DNA from: DATCDR01 sp036510575
GTDB lineage: Bacteria > Actinomycetota > Acidimicrobiia > Acidimicrobiales > Bog-793
Assembly (NCBI GenBank): GCA_036510575.1
Contig: DATCDR010000164.1
Span: 1-35,802 of the forward strand
Reading direction: 5' to 3'
DNA: 35,802 bases
Part shown: positions 1 through 7,470 of the stretch, one piece after another
Position numbering within the stretch: the first letter of the stretch is position 1
Layout of the letters: the number at the start of each line of letters is the position of its first letter
Translations under genes and position numbers: made by a program
Notes under the pieces: model-generated
Databases searched by the model: none
What the model saw: the letters and a program-made list of their open reading frames with translations, nothing else
What the model was told of the DNA's origin: nothing

Positions 1-130
1 TGGAGCTGCTGCCCCCACAGAACGACGTTTAGAAGTCCCGTGGAGCGAGGCACATGAGCGTGAAGCGGCTTTCGGCCCTGTTGATGGCCAGGAACTCGGT
101 GTCCGCGCTGTTGCAGACAACGGCCTTGCC

Positions 131-180
131 GCGAATCAAGAGGTTGTCCCGTTCGTCGTGGAATTTGAAGTGGCGGTCCC
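131..180 (+). repeat. left inverted repeat of the IS256-like element
   Basis: The reverse complement of this stretch matches 1551-1606 with gaps. Shared blocks are CGCCAC, TTCCACG and GGGACA-CCTCT. The outer boundary is uncertain by about ten bases. Confidence 0.55.
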
Positions 181-248
181 CCGCCTGACTCCTGCCAACT
201 GGTAGGTATCGGGCGTTCCGCCAAGAACATCCGAGACAGGGGACCACC

Positions 249-1544
249 ATGAAGAAGAACTATCAGACCAATCACTCCACCGCCGAGATTGCCGTGCCCG
301 ACACTGTCGCCGTTGCGATGACCTACCTCGCCGACGAGCTCCGCGAAGGACTGCTCGCGCTCGCGGTCGGCACCGGGCTGCAGGTGATGCACGCGATCCT
401 CGAAGAGAGCGTCACGGACTTGTGCGGCCCGAAGGGTCGCCACGATGCAGAGCGCATCGCCGTCCGTCACGGCACCGAGGACGGCTCGGTCGTCCTCGGT
501 GGACGCAAGGTCCCGGTCCGCCGCCCCCGTGTGCGGTCGACTGACGGTTCGGGTGAAGTAGCGATTCCCGCGTATGAGCACTTCTCCTCGACCGAGGTGC
601 TCGGCGCGATGGCCATGGAGAAGATGCTCGCCAAGCTCTCGACGCGTCGCTACACACTCGGTCTCGAGCCCGTGGGCACCGCGGTCGAGGCGCGTTCTTC
701 GGGCAAGTCCCGCTCCGCGGTCTCGCGCCGCTTCGTCGAGCGAACCGAGACTGCCCTGGCGGAGCTGTTGGCGTCAGACCTCTCCGAGCTCGATCTCGTC
801 GCGCTCATGGTCGACGGCGTCCACTTCGCCGATCATCTGTGCGTCGTGGCGCTCGGCATCGACACTGCCGGCGTCAAGCACCCGCTGGCGGTGGTCGAGG
901 GCGACACCGAGAACGCGACGGTCGTGAAGGATCTCCTCGTCGGGCTGCGCGACCGAGGGCTCGATGTGACGAGGCCGATCCTCGTCGTGATCGACGGCGC
1001 GAAAGCGCTCGCCTCAGCGGTGAATGCCGTCTTTGACCACCCGGTGATCGCCAGGTGCCAACTCCACAAGATCAGGAATGTGGAGGCGAAGCTGCCGAAG
1101 TCCCTCGCCGCGACCGTGTCGAAGAAGATGCGGGCGATCTACCACCTCGACGACGCGCTCCGGGCCGAAGCCGAGCTCAGCGAACTCGCCCGTCAGCTGC
1201 AAAAGAACCACCCCGGAGCCGCCGGCAGCCTTCGCGAGGGACTCAGCGAGACGCTGACGGTGATGCGCCTCAAGATCCCACCGACGCTTGCGAGGACGTT
1301 GCGCTCGACGAACGCCATCGAGTCGATGATCGAGATCTGCAGAGATCACTCGAGCAACGTGAAGCGGTGGAGAGACGGCGAAATGGCGCTGCGCTGGGGC
1401 GCGGCGGGCATGGGCGAGGCCGCCAAGCAGTTCCGCAAGGTGAACGGCTTCCTCCACCTCCCTGCCCTTCGAAAGACGCTCGACGCCTACGTCGCCGCGG
1501 GTGTCACACCAGTCGACTACAACAAGGAGGAAGACGAAGCCTGA
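249..1544 (+). CDS. IS256-family transposase (mutator type)
   Basis: This 431-residue protein should catalyse cut-and-paste or circle-mediated movement of its own element. Hallmarks of the IS256/mutator DDE family are visible. The first catalytic Asp lies in LVALMVDGVHF, the second in LVVIDGAKAL, followed by the family signature CQLHKIRNV. The catalytic Glu lies in STNAIESMIE, and SSNVKRWRDGEMALRW follows near the C-terminus. Length is in the usual range for the family (about 400-430), so the gene appears intact. The ATG at 249 is preceded by an AGGGGACC stretch. The gene lies between the two inverted repeats and nothing else is encoded in the element. It is unrelated in function to the metabolic genes that follow. 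Confidence 0.93.
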   Translation: MKKNYQTNHSTAEIAVPDTVAVAMTYLADELREGLLALAVGTGLQVMHAILEESVTDLCGPKGRHDAERIAVRHGTEDGSVVLGGRKVPVRRPRVRSTDGSGEVAIPAYEHFSSTEVLGAMAMEKMLAKLSTRRYTLGLEPVGTAVEARSSGKSRSAVSRRFVERTETALAELLASDLSELDLVALMVDGVHFADHLCVVALGIDTAGVKHPLAVVEGDTENATVVKDLLVGLRDRGLDVTRPILVVIDGAKALASAVNAVFDHPVIARCQLHKIRNVEAKLPKSLAATVSKKMRAIYHLDDALRAEAELSELARQLQKNHPGAAGSLREGLSETLTVMRLKIPPTLARTLRSTNAIESMIEICRDHSSNVKRWRDGEMALRWGAAGMGEAAKQFRKVNGFLHLPALRKTLDAYVAAGVTPVDYNKEEDEA

Positions 1545-1550
1545 ACATCA

Positions 1551-1606
1551 GGGCCGCCACCGAAGTTCCACGGAACTCGGGACATCCTCTCTGCGCGGCG
1601 TCAAGT
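1551..1606 (+). repeat. right inverted repeat of the IS256-like element
   Basis: This is the partner of the left repeat. It begins directly after the transposase stop and runs through GGCCGCCAC, TTCCACGG and CGGGACATCCTC toward GCGGCGTCAAG. Boundaries are approximate. Confidence 0.55.
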
Positions 1607-1698
1607 TCAAGCAGTTCACTGACTGTTGCAGCTGGTTCTTGCTGGTCTGTGGTGTTCGCCCTCATGGCCTTATCTTGAGTGCCGTTAAATCTGGCGAC

Positions 1699-1715
1699 TA
1701 GGGCCGAACGTCCTA
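1699..1715 (-). promoter_or_regulatory. DevR/DosR-like box without an evident target gene
   Basis: TAGGGCCGAACGTCCTA reads GGGCC-GAAC-GTCCT, the same core as the box in front of the BON gene. By the polarity seen at other genes, the TAGGG end faces the start codon, so the expected gene would lie to the left on the minus strand with a start near 1622. That position is next to the right end of the insertion sequence, and no such gene is seen. Confidence 0.55.
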
Positions 1716-1788
1716 TCCGATCGCCAAGAAGGCACATCGCGTGTGCACTGCATCGCACGACGACCGACTGCGGGTTATGGGATGAAAG

Positions 1789-2202
1789 ATGGGATGGCGA
1801 TCTACTTCGGCAATGCTTGCAGCACCTTGGCGAGATGAGATGACGCCTTTTGTCAAACCCGTTCGGGAGCTATGGCGAACCGTCCTAGTGCAAACATCGG
1901 CTCCTCGAGCCGGACCGACGGATCGCGCGCCCTCATTGCGGCTAGAGGTCGACGAAAGCCTGCCAGGAGCTCCCACGTTTAAGCTCGCCCAGCAGCAAGA
2001 GTTTGCACAATAGTTGCGATTTCTACCTGGGCAGCACTATGTCGTTATTTCCGCAAGCGGGGGAAGCTCGACCACTCGTCCGGATCTCTTGAGAAAGATA
2101 GGACGCGGCGACACCTCAGAGCATGTCGTTCGGCTTCAAAGTGGTCGGCGTCAGGCACTCGTGTTCTCGCGAGGAGTTCCTAGCTCGCCCACGATCGACT
2201 GA
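1789..2202 (+). pseudogene. possible decayed oxidoreductase (FNR-like) fragment
   Basis: The 1607-2340 stretch holds no convincing intact gene. In one frame, two open segments are joined by an in-frame TAG at 2011-2013. The first contains VRELWRTVLVQTSAP and SLRLEV, and the second starts LRFLPGQHYVV. These resemble the opening of FAD-binding ferredoxin-reductase-like domains, where a PGQHV-type motif follows the first strands. The similarity is short and I recognised it by eye only. No downstream NAD-binding half is seen. The reading could be chance. Confidence 0.22.
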
Positions 2203-2340
2203 AATCGCGACACGATCTCCATACGCCTCACGTACTCAACCTCGCAGTTCGTCCCGAGAGCCGTGAAGGTCGGACTGAGCGAAGGGGCGCTGGCCCTCAT
2301 CGCCGCGAGCTTCGAACAGTCGTACTCAACGAAGGAGGCC

Positions 2341-2991
2341 TTAGGGCTGGACCACGAGGTGATCCTCCACATCGGTGACTCCGGGGGCTGACCACGCCGC
2401 ACCCTTCGCGATCCGAGCCTCCTCAAGTGAGTGAACGTGCCCGGTGAGGACCACCTTCGTTCCGCGTCTCGAAACGTGGATTTGCCGAGCATCAAGGGCC
2501 GCGCGGCGCGCGAGCGCGTTGGTGATCTGCTTTTCAACCGTCGTAGCCATTACGCGAGGCTTAACGGTGATGCGATTCACAACGGACTGCACGCCGAGCA
2601 AACGGTTGATAACTCGCTCGGCCTCGTCGCTCTCGTAGTTCCACGTGACCTCGCTGGTAAGGGTGACGTTCCCGTGAGACACCGTTGCCTTGATGTTCTC
2701 GTGCGAAAGCGTTGAGTTCCACTCGAAGACGTGCGCGATGGATACAGCGATGTCCGAATCATTCTTTACGTGCGTGACGTGGACTCTGACTTCAAGCTCG
2801 TCTGCGACGGCCTTCACGCCATATACGCGCTCCGCTGCGGCTACTGCCCGAGTCTTCTCGTGGTAGGAGGGGACATAGCCCGACAGAGTGATCGCGCTCT
2901 CTTCGGCAGTCACCCCAATTTTTCGCGCATCGACTTCCGGATCCCACTTGAGTTCCTGCTGAACGTCACTCTGGAGTTGATTGATTGCCAT
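2341..2991 (-). CDS. triple BON-domain protein
   Basis: This 216-residue protein has no signal peptide or membrane segment. It consists of three BON domains, at roughly residues 4-70, 76-143 and 148-216. Each shows the typical pattern of an amphipathic helix, a V-x-L-x-G strand (ITLSGYV, VTLTSEV, VVLTGHV), a helix with A-x-x-V/A, and a closing strand such as VVNRITV. BON domains are thought to bind phospholipid or other hydrophobic surfaces and occur in stress proteins such as OsmY. The exact ligand here is unknown. The ATG at 2991 has a strong ribosome site (GGGAGG, six bases upstream). A DevR-like box lies 77 bp upstream, so it is probably induced under low oxygen or redox stress with the neighbouring usp genes. 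Confidence 0.9.
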   Translation of the reverse strand: MAINQLQSDVQQELKWDPEVDARKIGVTAEESAITLSGYVPSYHEKTRAVAAAERVYGVKAVADELEVRVHVTHVKNDSDIAVSIAHVFEWNSTLSHENIKATVSHGNVTLTSEVTWNYESDEAERVINRLLGVQSVVNRITVKPRVMATTVEKQITNALARRAALDARQIHVSRRGTKVVLTGHVHSLEEARIAKGAAWSAPGVTDVEDHLVVQP

Positions 2992-3067
2992 CGTGTACCT
3001 CCCAATCGAGTCGACTCGTCCATCTAGACGCGATGCAGCGATTCTCTGGCGGAACTGAACAGGCCGG

Positions 3068-3085
3068 TAGGGCCGAACGTCCCGA
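3068..3085 (-). promoter_or_regulatory. DevR/DosR-like box upstream of the BON gene
   Basis: TAGGGCCGAACGTCCCGA has the core GGGCC-GAAC-GTCCC. Its TA end lies 77 bp from the BON start codon, the same distance and polarity as the boxes before the DUF1918 and GAPDH genes. Confidence 0.7.
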
Positions 3086-3291
3086 AGAAGGTCGATTTCC
3101 TCCGACTCGTCCTAATCCGCTGCAAACGATCTGCCCGAGGGATATAGCGATTCTCGTCCTACGCCAGGAACTCGACATACTCAGTCGTCGAACCTTCGAC
3201 TGCCTCAAGAGTTCGCGGGCGCGATCATTTCGCGACCGGCGAGCCCAAAACCGCAGATCGCTTGAAGAAGCAAAATCAAGCCGTTATTGAA

Positions 3292-3540
3292 CCTGAGCTC
3301 GTCGGCACCCCATACGTTGAAAGGGAACGGGACGACGGTGAGCTGCTGGGCCGGGCTTAGCCCGGCAGTGCCGAAGACGCGGTGGAGACGCGGCGTGTAC
3401 GCGATCATGAGAGCGACGGAAATCTCTAAGACAATCGCCCGAGCAGTGGTCAGTTCGAGACAAACCCGATCGTCCACAACGATGCCCGCTCCGCACGCAC
3501 CGCGAACGCAGTGCCGATCTGGCATGCCAGTTGTTCGCCC
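3292..3540 (-). pseudogene. C-terminal remnant of a cation-transporting P-type ATPase
   Basis: Reading away from the stop of the universal stress gene, one frame gives ACQIGTAFAVRAERASLW and then IGFVSN before a TGA at 3450-3452. A shifted frame continues with ARAIVLEISVALMIAYTP, VFGTAGLSP and PFPFNVWGADELR. Together these match the last membrane segments of PacL/CtpF-like P-type ATPases, which end in a PFP-x-x-VWGADE motif. The phosphorylation (DKTGT), ATP-binding and N-terminal parts are absent, so it cannot function. In M. tuberculosis the DosR regulon includes the P-type ATPase gene ctpF, so its presence in this cluster is consistent with loss of a regulon member. The identity as CtpF specifically is inference. 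Confidence 0.65.
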
Positions 3541-4011
3541 TTAGCGGGCGTGACGCACGATTACGACGGGGCAATGGGCATGGGTGGCGAGGAACTCGCT
3601 CACGGACCCAAGCAACATGCCGGCGAACTCGCCGTGGCCCCGACTGCCGACGACAAGGAGCGAGGCCCGATCTGACTCCGCGAGGAGCGTCAACGCGGGG
3701 GCGCCATTCACAACCGCCAGGGTCACCGAGTCCTTCGCGTCCGGGCCGAGCGTCTTCTCGATACTTTCCTTAAGGACGTGCCGGGCGTCTTCTTCGAAGG
3801 AGACGTTGTCCGGCCACACAGTGGGGTAGCCATAGTCCATCGGCCACTCCCAGGTGGTGACAGCGACCAGGTCGTGTCCAGTGAACCTCGCCTGCTCGGC
3901 AGCCCACTCAAGTGCTTCGCACGAACAGTCTGAGCCGTCAATGCCGACGACAATTGGTCCGCCCTCTTGAACCTTCTCGGTCTTGGCCTGAGGTATCGAG
4001 TGCGCTGTCAT
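3541..4011 (-). CDS. universal stress protein (UspA family)
   Basis: This 156-residue, single-domain universal stress protein is predicted to be cytoplasmic. The fold opens with the strand and loop IVVGIDGSDCS, where the Asp contacts nucleotide in the family. It closes with the ATP-binding signature GSRGHGEFAGMLLGSVS (G-x2-G-x9-G-S) followed by CPVVIVR. The motif suggests an ATP-binding rather than an ATP-free member. The gene overlaps the upstream DUF1918 gene by four bases (ATGA), so the two are translationally coupled and share the DevR-like box at 4341. Several usp genes belong to the DosR regulon of mycobacteria. The cellular target is unknown. A P-type ATPase remnant follows directly. 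Confidence 0.93.
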   Translation of the reverse strand: MTAHSIPQAKTEKVQEGGPIVVGIDGSDCSCEALEWAAEQARFTGHDLVAVTTWEWPMDYGYPTVWPDNVSFEEDARHVLKESIEKTLGPDAKDSVTLAVVNGAPALTLLAESDRASLLVVGSRGHGEFAGMLLGSVSEFLATHAHCPVVIVRHAR

Positions 4012-4265
4012 CGCTCCTCTGTCTCCTGCTCGTTTGATGCGGTCGGTCTGTTACTGCTGGTTCGAGGCGCGGCGATGTGCTTGAGGGACTGGATGGTGGC
4101 TTCGGTGCCGGGAAAGATCAGTCCCTCCTGGCCATCGTCGGACCAGCGGACGAGATACGGGGGTGCACCATTAGAACCGTGAACCTCGAGGATCTCCCCG
4201 TCCCGCGGCGGAGCTCCGACGTCCAGTCGACGGATAATGAGTCGATCACCCGGTTGTGCGGTCAT
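4008..4265 (-). CDS. DUF1918 domain protein
   Basis: This small protein of 85 residues carries the DUF1918 signature across residues 1-60: GDRLIIRR, RDGEILEVHGSNGAPPYLVRW, then EGLIFPG. DUF1918 is a small SH3-like beta domain common in actinobacteria and of unknown biochemical role. The tail is short and polar. I chose the ATG at 4265 because it has a GGAGG ribosome site just upstream and begins exactly where the family begins. The frame stays open further upstream, but through the promoter and DevR-like box, so those residues are not real. The stop overlaps the start of the downstream usp gene (ATGA), which shows an operon. Confidence 0.88.
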   Translation of the reverse strand: MTAQPGDRLIIRRLDVGAPPRDGEILEVHGSNGAPPYLVRWSDDGQEGLIFPGTEATIQSLKHIAAPRTSSNRPTASNEQETEER

Positions 4266-4340
4266 CGCTCCTCCTTCCTTCACGCGATCACTTGCGCGGT
4301 TATCGCACTTTCGAGTCTGAAGGTCAGGTCGCTTGGGGAG

Positions 4341-4359
4341 TAGGGCCGTAAGTCCCCGA
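4341..4359 (-). promoter_or_regulatory. DevR/DosR-like box upstream of DUF1918-usp
   Basis: TAGGGCCGTAAGTCCCCGA has the core GGGCC-GTAA-GTCCC. The TA end is 76 bp from the DUF1918 start codon, matching the BON and GAPDH arrangements in distance and orientation. Confidence 0.72.
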
Positions 4360-4470
4360 TTTCGGTGACGGTTAATTACCGCTGATCGCCCGCGTAGCGA
4401 GCCGTTTCGTACACGCTTGATGTGCCTGCTCAGGTAGTGGAGGTTGACATTCGAGCAGGGCAGCATAACC

Positions 4471-4500
4471 TCTGAGGACCGCCGGCAGGCTGTCCTCAGA
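4471..4500 (-). terminator. hairpin terminator downstream of the ROK gene
   Basis: TCTGAGGAC at 4471-4479 pairs perfectly with GTCCTCAGA at 4492-4500. The loop can form three more GC pairs (GCC with GGC). It lies about 60 bp beyond the stop of the minus-strand ROK gene and before the next promoter. There is no clear T-tract, which is common for actinobacterial terminators. Confidence 0.55.
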
Positions 4501-4559
4501 ACACGCCGATAGGATCTAGCGCAGGTCGAGAGCGAACCTGGCCTCGACCCAGCATCGGC

Positions 4560-5603
4560 TCACGCGACGGCAGCGGCACTTATCGAGGCCGCCGCCGCGA
4601 GTGCCGCACCGCGCGCGCCCGCCGTATCGAGGTCGGGAACAAGTGCGAACGTCACGACATCGAACTGCTCCTGGCGAAGTGTCGTGTATTCGCGGATCTT
4701 GCCGAGGAACCACTCCCGAAAGTGCTCCGTGGCCTCGACGACACCGCCACCGATGAAATACGCGTCAGGATCAAAGAAGTTGCCGGCGATGGTAAACAGT
4801 CGTCCGAGCGCCATCGCCTGCTGAGAAAAGATCTCGAGCGCCATCGGATCACCACGGTCTCCGTATTCTCGAATCATTTTGGCGGCACGGCTCATGTTGC
4901 TCTCACGCGCGAGATCGTGCTCCGGGAATCGCGTGAGCCAATCGGGCAGGAGATTTTTCTCGATCCCAGTCAGCGAGGCAACACTTTCTGCATCCCCAGT
5001 AAACCCGCAATTGCACACGGGCCGTGGCTGTCCTTCAGCCAGCAGACCCTCCATCGGAATATGAACATGACCGAGCTCGTTGGCCATTCCCGCCGCGCCG
5101 CGAATCACACGGCCCGACTCGATTACCCCACCTCCGAGGCCCGTGCCGACGATTGCGGATATTGAGGAACGCTTCGCGGCGCTCTCTGCAAAGTAGAGGT
5201 GGTGGGCGTACAGCGCCGCGGCGTTGCCGTCATTGTTGTAGACGACTGGGATTCCTAGTCGACGTTCCATCGCACCTCGCAGGTCGAATCCTCGCCAAGC
5301 CATTTGAGCGAAGTTCGTCGAACCCTTTGACGAGATCACGCCGTCCGCACTCGCTGGACCCGGCGAGTCGAGGCCGATAGCTCGCGCCATGCGCCGACCG
5401 GCCCCGGTTGCAGCAAGGGCACGGTCGAAAGCATCAACGAGCGCCTCCACGGCGGCCTCGGGACCAAGCTGCACGTTGCTCGGAGTCTCGAGGAGCGAGT
5501 CCACGAGATATTTGCCCGACTGATCCATCACAGTGGCATTGTCGGACGTTGCACCATTGTCGAGTCCGACTACGACCCACTCGCACTCACTCACCATTTC
5601 CAC
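4560..5603 (-). CDS. ROK-family sugar kinase (putative glucokinase)
   Basis: This 347-residue ROK protein probably phosphorylates glucose or a related hexose with ATP in the cytoplasm. The N-terminal phosphate-binding loop is VVGLDNGATSDNATV, and the sugar-binding region contains YNNDGNAAALY with the catalytic Asp. GTGLGGGVI is the second phosphate loop, and ELGHVHI starts the zinc region. That region reads CNCGFTGDAES, where most ROK proteins have C-x-C-G-x-x-G-C-x-E. The third cysteine is therefore Asp here, so zinc binding may be altered. There is no N-terminal DNA-binding domain, which argues for an enzyme rather than a repressor. The GTG at 5603 has AAAGGA five bases upstream, and an ATG two codons later is an alternative. 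A plausible role is to phosphorylate glucose released by the GH65 phosphorylase encoded at 26305. Confidence 0.85.
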   Translation of the reverse strand: MEMVSECEWVVVGLDNGATSDNATVMDQSGKYLVDSLLETPSNVQLGPEAAVEALVDAFDRALAATGAGRRMARAIGLDSPGPASADGVISSKGSTNFAQMAWRGFDLRGAMERRLGIPVVYNNDGNAAALYAHHLYFAESAAKRSSISAIVGTGLGGGVIESGRVIRGAAGMANELGHVHIPMEGLLAEGQPRPVCNCGFTGDAESVASLTGIEKNLLPDWLTRFPEHDLARESNMSRAAKMIREYGDRGDPMALEIFSQQAMALGRLFTIAGNFFDPDAYFIGGGVVEATEHFREWFLGKIREYTTLRQEQFDVVTFALVPDLDTAGARGAALAAAASISAAAVA

Positions 5604-5702
5604 CCCGTTCCTTTCGTGGCTAGAGAGCTTTCGCCATTAGGCCAACGAATACCAACCCTCGGTGGGAGCAAGAATTCGCTCGCTCTCGGTTGCGTAACTT
5701 GC

Positions 5703-6374
5703 TCATTGGTCGGGCGACGAGATGCCTATCGACGCCTGCTCGTCATCTGTGGCCCGGGCGAGACGAGTCGCGACGTCGGAGAGCTGGTCTCGGCGTCTCA
5801 TCAGTGACTTCCGAAAGCGCGGATTATCCGTGTCTGCAATCTCCGAGCTCATATCGCCAAGTGACGCCTCGAGCAGTTCCTTAAGGACCGTCGCTTGCTC
5901 ATCGGTGAGCTCAAGAGTCACGACTAACTGCTCATCGCCACTCTGCAGCAAGGAACTCGAACGGTGGAGACGACGGCCAGTGATTGCTGGCGCGACGATG
6001 CGGATCCAGTGCTCCTTTGGGCCGCTCGCCCAAGGCTGGAGCAGCAAAGACCGTTCACGCTCAGAAGCCCTATCTAGAGCGCCGGTAATCTCACGGCCGG
6101 TGCCGACGACGACGACGCTCCACCCTTCGTGGTGCGTGGGATCAATCTCGTCAACCTCGAAAGCCACCCGGTCGAGGCTCGCGTGGTCGAGCTTTGTGCC
6201 GGGGTCGGTACGGAAGACGATCAAATCACCGTCCAAAACATAATTAACTGGGAAAATTAGCGGTTGCCCCCCCGCTACGACAGCGATGCGCCCAACCTCT
6301 CCACCAGCGAGGAGCTCGAGGCATTCGTCCTTGCTCATCTCGCCGAGAATTCCGACCGTCTGCTCTCTCTCCAT
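5703..6374 (-). CDS. pyridoxamine 5'-phosphate oxidase-like flavin/F420-binding protein with C-terminal helical domain
   Basis: Residues 1-145 form a split-barrel domain of the pyridoxamine-phosphate-oxidase-like superfamily: the helix MSKDECLELLAGGEVGRIAVV, then IFPVNYVLDGDLIVFRT and the strand WSVVVVGTGREI. Such proteins bind FMN or F420 and often act as small reductases. Residues from about 150 carry a helical segment (LELTDEQATVLKELLEASLGD, EIADTDNPRFRK) that resembles a short actinobacterial domain also found alone. I chose ATG 6374, which has AAGGAG six bases upstream and starts at the conserved domain. An upstream ATG at 6443 also has a good site (GGAGGA), so a 23-residue longer form is possible. 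A DevR-like box lies farther upstream at 6640. Confidence 0.82.
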   Translation of the reverse strand: MEREQTVGILGEMSKDECLELLAGGEVGRIAVVAGGQPLIFPVNYVLDGDLIVFRTDPGTKLDHASLDRVAFEVDEIDPTHHEGWSVVVVGTGREITGALDRASERERSLLLQPWASGPKEHWIRIVAPAITGRRLHRSSSLLQSGDEQLVVTLELTDEQATVLKELLEASLGDMSSEIADTDNPRFRKSLMRRRDQLSDVATRLARATDDEQASIGISSPDQ

Positions 6375-7038
6375 CACAATCTCCTTGTCGTGGCCTATCA
6401 AATGTTCACCGCTCGTTCCCGGCGCTCCAGGTAGCGGCGTCATCTCGTCCTCCGCACGACTCGCTGGGGTACCGGTCCTATGACTTGCTCACCGGCTCGG
6501 AGGCGATCGGAATTCACTGTTGGCCGAAGCGGTGAGCAACTCGAGCGTTCCAATCCCGATTTGTAGGTCGTCTAGACATCAAGCGCCCTCCCCGATCGGC
6601 GAACATCCTCCATCTAGCCCCACGAGCACCCTTCCCGGCTAGGGACAAAAGTCCTTAAGTGATCGCCGACCCACCCCATTACCAAAGTCGAGACAAAACG
6701 AGCCCAAAATCGGATCCAGTTGGACCCTCGGCTCAACACGGTCGTATCGGCCCGACGTTCCTAAGCCCTCTCGCAACTCCGATGATCTTGGAGGCACCCG
6801 GGAGCGATGGGGCGCCACTCGTAGCAAATCGGTGGGGCAGACACCCCCGCTTACGTTTCGCCACCATTGGATCTTGATAATGGTCTAAAGCCTCTGATCA
6901 CGTCTGCGCTGGTCTCGTTCAATTGCATCAGTCCTCGTGATTGGAGGCGAGGGTCGTTAGTGGGAAAGGCAATTTTCGCGTTGCTTGCGGCAAATGCCGC
7001 TGTGCTTCGTGGCACTTTCGAACCGAGGAGGGCAGTGA
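6375..7038. other. long intergenic region between divergent genes
   Basis: About 660 bases separate the minus-strand split-barrel gene from the plus-strand usp gene. The region holds the DevR-like box at 6640-6657 and a weak box-like sequence near 6749-6765. I see no convincing gene: the open frames lack ribosome sites and recognisable motifs. Decay of a former gene cannot be excluded. Confidence 0.4.
6640..6657. promoter_or_regulatory. DevR/DosR-like box, closest to the mycobacterial consensus
   Basis: TAGGGACAAAAGTCCTTA has the core GGGAC-AAAA-GTCCT, nearly the classical GGGAC-N4-GTCCC palindrome. It is 197 bp from the alternative start at 6443, 266 bp from the start at 6374, and about 380 bp from the usp start at 7039. 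Its target is therefore unclear. Confidence 0.6.
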
Positions 7039-7470
7039 ATGAATATGGTTACGACCGGAAGTACCGTCGGCCCAGTTGTCGTTGTTGGTCTCGACGGGTC
7101 GCAGGATTCTTTGGAAGTACTTCGGTGGGCAGCGAGGTACGCTAGCGGAGTTGGCGCAGTGCTGCGTCCAGTAGTTGCGTGGTCGTTTTCTGGCAGTGCT
7201 GAGTACGTCTTCCACCCAGACTTCGAAGGCGTCGCGAAGGATCATCTTGACGAAGCGCTACGCGTGTTGCGGAAAGAGTTCCGCGACGTCGCGGTCGAGC
7301 CAGCGGTCGTTCACGGTTCGGCCGCATCGGTGTTGATTGATGCCTCACGCGATGCAGATCTTCTCGTCGTCGGCACGAGAGGACACGGAGGCTTCACCGG
7401 AATGCTGCTCGGCTCGGTAAGCCAGCACTGTCTCCATCACGCAGCCTGTCCAGTTGCCGTCGTGCGCTGA
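7039..7470 (+). CDS. universal stress protein (UspA family)
   Basis: This 143-residue universal stress protein is the second in the window. It opens with VVVVGLDGSQDS and ends with the ATP-binding signature GTRGHGGFTGMLLGSVSQ followed by CPVAVVR, so it is probably an ATP-binding cytoplasmic member. A well-placed GGAGG lies before the ATG at 7039, and a second ATG two codons later is less likely. It is transcribed alone on the plus strand. No strong DevR-like box lies at the 76-bp position: GGGTC-GTTA-GTGGG at 6951-6964 is at the right distance but fits poorly. The strong box at 6640 is 380 bp away. The specific target is unknown. Confidence 0.92.
   Translation: MNMVTTGSTVGPVVVVGLDGSQDSLEVLRWAARYASGVGAVLRPVVAWSFSGSAEYVFHPDFEGVAKDHLDEALRVLRKEFRDVAVEPAVVHGSAASVLIDASRDADLLVVGTRGHGGFTGMLLGSVSQHCLHHAACPVAVVR

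Larger units (their letters stand above)
131..1606 (+). mobile_element. IS256-family insertion sequence
   Basis: One intact transposase gene is bracketed by long imperfect inverted repeats. The left repeat (about 131-180), read on the minus strand, aligns with the right repeat (about 1551-1606): both contain ACCGCCAC or GCCGCCAC, then a TTCCACG block, then CGGGACA-CCTC. The exact outer ends and target-site duplication cannot be fixed by eye. The element sits immediately beside a DevR-like box at 1699, so it may have separated that box from its gene. It appears recent enough to keep a full-length transposase. Confidence 0.75.

Noticed and set aside
65..78. GCGGC-TTTC-GGCCC resembling a DevR-like box
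   Set aside because: Only one half-site matches, and no promoter context is visible to the right because the insertion sequence follows.
29..250. Minus-strand open frame at the left end of the insertion sequence
   Set aside because: It crosses the inverted repeat, has no recognisable motif and no ribosome site. It could be the tail of a disrupted gene, but I cannot support it.
6749..6765. CGGCCCGACGTTCC as a second box near the 6640 site
   Set aside because: The half-sites are present only in part and spacing is not four bases.
6951..6964. GGGTC-GTTA-GTGGG at the 75-bp position before the plus-strand usp gene
   Set aside because: The distance fits the other boxes, but the second half-site does not match GTCCC or GGCCC.
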